A stretch of DNA of 64,000 nt from contig CAJNYU010002009.1 in assembly GCA_905331475.1 (NCBI GenBank), forward strand, positions 48,800-112,799, given 5' to 3'. The notes under the pieces were generated by a model. The model did not search any database. It saw nothing but the letters and a program-made list of their open reading frames with translations, and was not told the DNA's origin. The position numbers and the translations under genes were made by a program. The stretch comes from Rotaria socialis (Eukaryota > Rotifera > Eurotatoria > Philodinida > Philodinidae). Shown here piece by piece: positions 60,992 through 64,000 of this stretch; position 1 is the stretch's first letter, and the number at the start of each line of letters is the position of its first letter.

Positions 60992-61487
60992 TTAATCATC
61001 CGCCATTGTCTCATATTTCCTTTTTCTTATACTCGATGTCTGATTTGAACAACAAGATCTGCTGCGCGTCTTTAGGGAATGACAAAATCGACTGATTAAC
61101 ACTTATAAAAGACACAACTTTACCAAGTTTATGCGAATAGTATTCAGCACATTTTTAATAAGTACATCATCGACCTTATTATTTGAAATGACTAATGCAG
61201 TCAATGTCTATAAAACCCTCCTACTGATCAAATGAAAAGAATCTCAATCGCAGTGACATTACCGTGTTGTGAGTGAGAGCATTTCCGATATCTTGTGCTC
61301 CTTCGAATCTGATCTCATTGGAGGAAAGATTGAGAGTGGCTAGTATCTGAGAGAGCGAGACCGAGAGATTCTGCATTTAGCTGGTCAAAGAGTGACGCAT
61401 TACCCTGTTTTTTCTCAGAGCACTCGCAATATTTTGTGTTCCTTGTGCGGCTTTATTATTACATGAAGGGTTGAGTGCGGTTATTGT
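60992..61487 (-). CDS. RNI-type leucine-rich-repeat protein, 3' exons (NLRC3-like LRR)
   Basis: Three minus-strand exons of exactly 84 nt, all phase 0 and each encoding one 28-residue repeat: 61487-61404 (TITALNPSCNNKAAQGTQNI...), 61346-61263 (ILATLNLSSNEIRFEGAQDI...) and 61207-61124 (TLTALVISNNKVDDVLIKNV...). The pattern LxxLxLSxNxIxxxGAQxIxxAL is that of ribonuclease-inhibitor-type LRRs. A possible last exon at 61069-60992 ends in TAA. No upstream exons are recognisable to the window's right edge, so there is no start, NACHT or other domain. The third repeat has lost the GAQ signature. Either a truncated remnant or the visible end of a gene with a very long intron. Confidence 0.6.
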
Positions 61488-63808
61488 CTATGACAAAAAT
61501 TGAGATATTAAGGCGTGTGAAAAGATGGAGCTTGAAATCATGTTCCTTCTGTGGAATAGTGAATTGCACGCCGTTTTCAATGTGCTTCTTTCATGGAAGT
61601 GTGTTGTATATAGTTGCCTCTAGTTTTGTGAGTATATGATATACTACCCAGTTATGGAATCGGTATCAGTTATTGGTTGTTCTGTCGGTAGATTAGTAAA
61701 CTGGATGGTAATCGGTGAATTTATTTTTCTTTCTTTAGTCGATTATGGGTAATAATCAAAATGTTTTGCTCGGCATGGTATTGGATTATGTATAAATTAG
61801 TTTTATGTGGTCTCAACATAATATTGATTGTAGAATAGAAAGTACACTATGGAAAAGCGTTTGAAATAAAAACGTGATTCGAATATAACACTCATCACAA
61901 TGTAAGATCACTACCTATAAACGAATGAATAGTTTAACCGTAAAAATATTCAATCAGACATCAACGCACCAATACACAACTATCATCATTTATTATCGAC
62001 ATCTATCACAATTCATTCCCTGCGAAAAACTAAATAAAAAAACTAAATATTCAAAAAATCAAAAGGTTACTATACAGCAAAACGATCAAACATAAAACAA
62101 AACCATATTGAGTAATATTCACCTATATAACATAAAATCCATATCCTAACACATCTGTAGCAAAACATCAATTTTATAAAATCCCCACATACACACGGCA
62201 ATGCTCACCTTCCACAATATAGACATTACATTCTACAATCATTTGAATCATACATAATAGTAAAAAATCATTGCATCTTAAAATACTACTAAGATCACTG
62301 CTCATAAAAACTATATCTTATCAGTAAAAAACTTAACTTTTCATTCAGCTTCAAACTCTCACCAGATATATATCTATCTTATGTACGCTTATGCTTTGTA
62401 CTCAATTTTATACCTTCATACTAAATATGGGAATATTATTTCATCAAAAAGTATTGGGACTATTCAAAGAAAAAAAAGATCATTCAATGTTAGTCTAAAT
62501 AAAACAACTGAAATCATCAATGAAAGTCATTGCAACAAAAAAAGACGATTTCTCGATTAATATTTAAATCACGATGAATTGAATCGTAAAAGTAATAAAT
62601 ATTGACAAACGTCTGAATATCAAATAATGTTATCTAATCAAAGATAGCGATGAAAACATTATTTTCATAAAAGACATTTTGAATATATCAAACCTAATGA
62701 CTGATAAATATCATTAGGAAATATTATACATCGAAATAAATCTATGAAATAAATTTTTTCACAAGTACAAGAATGTCATTTGATATTAACTGCTTTCGTT
62801 TTAAATGAAAACGATCAAATTATGAATCAAGATCTAAATATAATTGCCACAAATAAAAATAATGCATTAAATACATTAAAAGAAAAGTGATGACAAGTAT
62901 AAGATAGTCTAAAATAAGGCATTGTAATGCATTAAACTATATATTGTTTTTCTCAATTCAAAAATCACAATATCAGAAGATAAAAATAAATAATCGAGTT
63001 CATATAAGTATCTAAATGTTTTGTGAAACAATCAAAATCATATTTTTTTTATTAAAATTTTCAAAATATTTATCTAATAAAATATCTGACTTTCTTCGAA
63101 AGAAAATACGTATGAAAAAGCAGTGCCAATAAAAAGAAAAAAATATTTATTCTAAGTTTTGTTCATGAATGGAAACAATAATCATTCTAAAAATTTTTAT
63201 TTTATGAATAGAAAGATATCCAATTAGTCATATACTCGGATCATTCATACCTACCTTAATAGGATAGGAATAGATAATTTCGAAGGAATCCAAAAGCGCT
63301 ATTCTCGCTTACTAAACACTTTCCCATAGTTATTTGCTTGAAAAGGAAAATTGAAAAGCCTAGCGAAAAAAATATTATTTTGTATCATGTTTTCTATTTT
63401 GCTTTTTCTTTGGCATATTTCATCTTTGTCTCATTGTCCTTTATTCAGTCATTAATTTATTACAAAAATAAAAGGATGAAAAGAAACAAATTCATTGATC
63501 TAAAACCTTGATTTTCGTTATTATTCCTTTTTGTTGCAACAATTGAACAAAAATTCTGGGCTTTCCAGGGCCACTTTTGCGAACACAGCGTTACATAGCT
63601 CTAACATAAGCTGTTACAAGTTGCTGCACACTTTCTCCAATTCTAGGTTTTTCAGGGGTATATATATCGATACAATGTAACATAGATACGATGTCGATGG
63701 TCGATACAAATTGTATCCGTATCGACGCACCCCTCAAAGTCACTGACAATCGACTTAATTGCCGAGCGAATTTCTATTGTTTATTGTTCTTTTTCAATAC
63801 ATTTTCAG
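61488..63808. other. AT-rich spacer
   Basis: No recognised coding sequence. Further LRR exons were looked for on the minus strand and ABC-transporter exons on the plus strand; none was seen. Confidence 0.5.
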
Positions 63809-64000
63809 GTGAATATGGTATTCCACTTGATTGGAATTTTCTTTTCAAACGTAACGTGACTATTGGCGTTCAGAAACAATTGAAAAATATACTCATTCAT
63901 TTTCTAATGGTAGATCATCTCTATCAAGACGAAATTTTTATGGTACACCAATAGTACATGTAAATCATCTTGTGAAAAAAGTTGATCCTGATACAATAGC
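63809..64000 (+). pseudogene. ABCA-type ABC transporter fragment, frameshifted, runs off the right edge
   Basis: After a TTTTCAG acceptor (63801-63808) the frame reads GEYGIPLDWNFLFKR, which resembles the segment leading out of the first membrane domain of ABCA transporters (G-x-YG-x-P-x-x-W-x-F). The frame then breaks at a 5-bp tandem duplication (AACGTAACGT, 63848-63857). In the next frame it goes on as YWRSETIEKYTHSF, GRSSLSRRNFYG and TPIVHVNHLVKKVDPDTIA, matching the stretch that precedes the first nucleotide-binding domain. The Walker A motif would lie beyond 64000. Upstream exons were not found. It is a pseudogene unless the 5 bp are an assembly error. Confidence 0.55.

Overview
The window looks like nuclear DNA from a small invertebrate, most likely a bdelloid rotifer. 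The reasons are an AT-rich base composition; animal-type genes split by many short GT-AG introns (mostly 48-61 bp) alongside a few long ones; and gene classes that are abundant in bdelloids, namely FG-GAP/VCBS-repeat surface proteins, arginine ADP-ribosyltransferase (ART) relatives, F-box/LRR proteins and RNI-type LRR genes built from modular exons. Species cannot be fixed from the sequence. Spliced models were built by eye from splice sites, reading phase and domain continuity. Five multi-exon models (guanylate cyclase, adhesion GPCR, Kir channel, F-box, KANK) close in frame over their whole length.

Layout. 2-3295 (+): 3' part of a receptor guanylate cyclase. 3296-7188: gene-poor DNA with a pair of inverted GC-rich hairpins. 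7189-11740 (+): adhesion GPCR with a C-type lectin domain. 12278-16708 (+): two broken copies of an IFI6/IFI27-like membrane protein, with foldback and hAT-type MITEs and other inverted repeats. 17711-21025 (-): inward-rectifier K+ channel. 21026-26316: noncoding. 26317-28640 (+): F-box/LRR-like protein, followed by a relic exon and a single-exon BTB/T1 (KCTD-like) gene at 29174-30136 (+). 31118-32420 (-): decayed ART - transmembrane - FG-GAP fusion gene. It lies head-to-head with 34302-39873 (+), a type II membrane protein with about 25 FG-GAP blades that is split by a 1463-bp mariner element (36565-38027). 40516-51293 (-): KANK homologue in 18 coding exons. 51294-60991: long AT-rich noncoding tract with microsatellites. 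60992-61487 (-): end of an RNI-type LRR gene made of exact 84-nt exons. 63809-64000 (+): fragment of an ABCA-type ABC transporter with a 5-bp tandem duplication.

The intact genes do not form a pathway. They are typical animal signalling, channel and adhesion genes (cGMP synthesis, GPCR, K+ conductance, KANK/talin cortex scaffold). The broken genes are surface or effector families that expand and die quickly (FG-GAP receptors, ART, IFI27-like), and the transposons cluster with them. The least ordinary item is the ART-TM-FG-GAP gene relic beside the mariner-split FG-GAP gene. The two share a membrane-anchor exon followed by a phase-1 intron, which suggests a modular receptor family.
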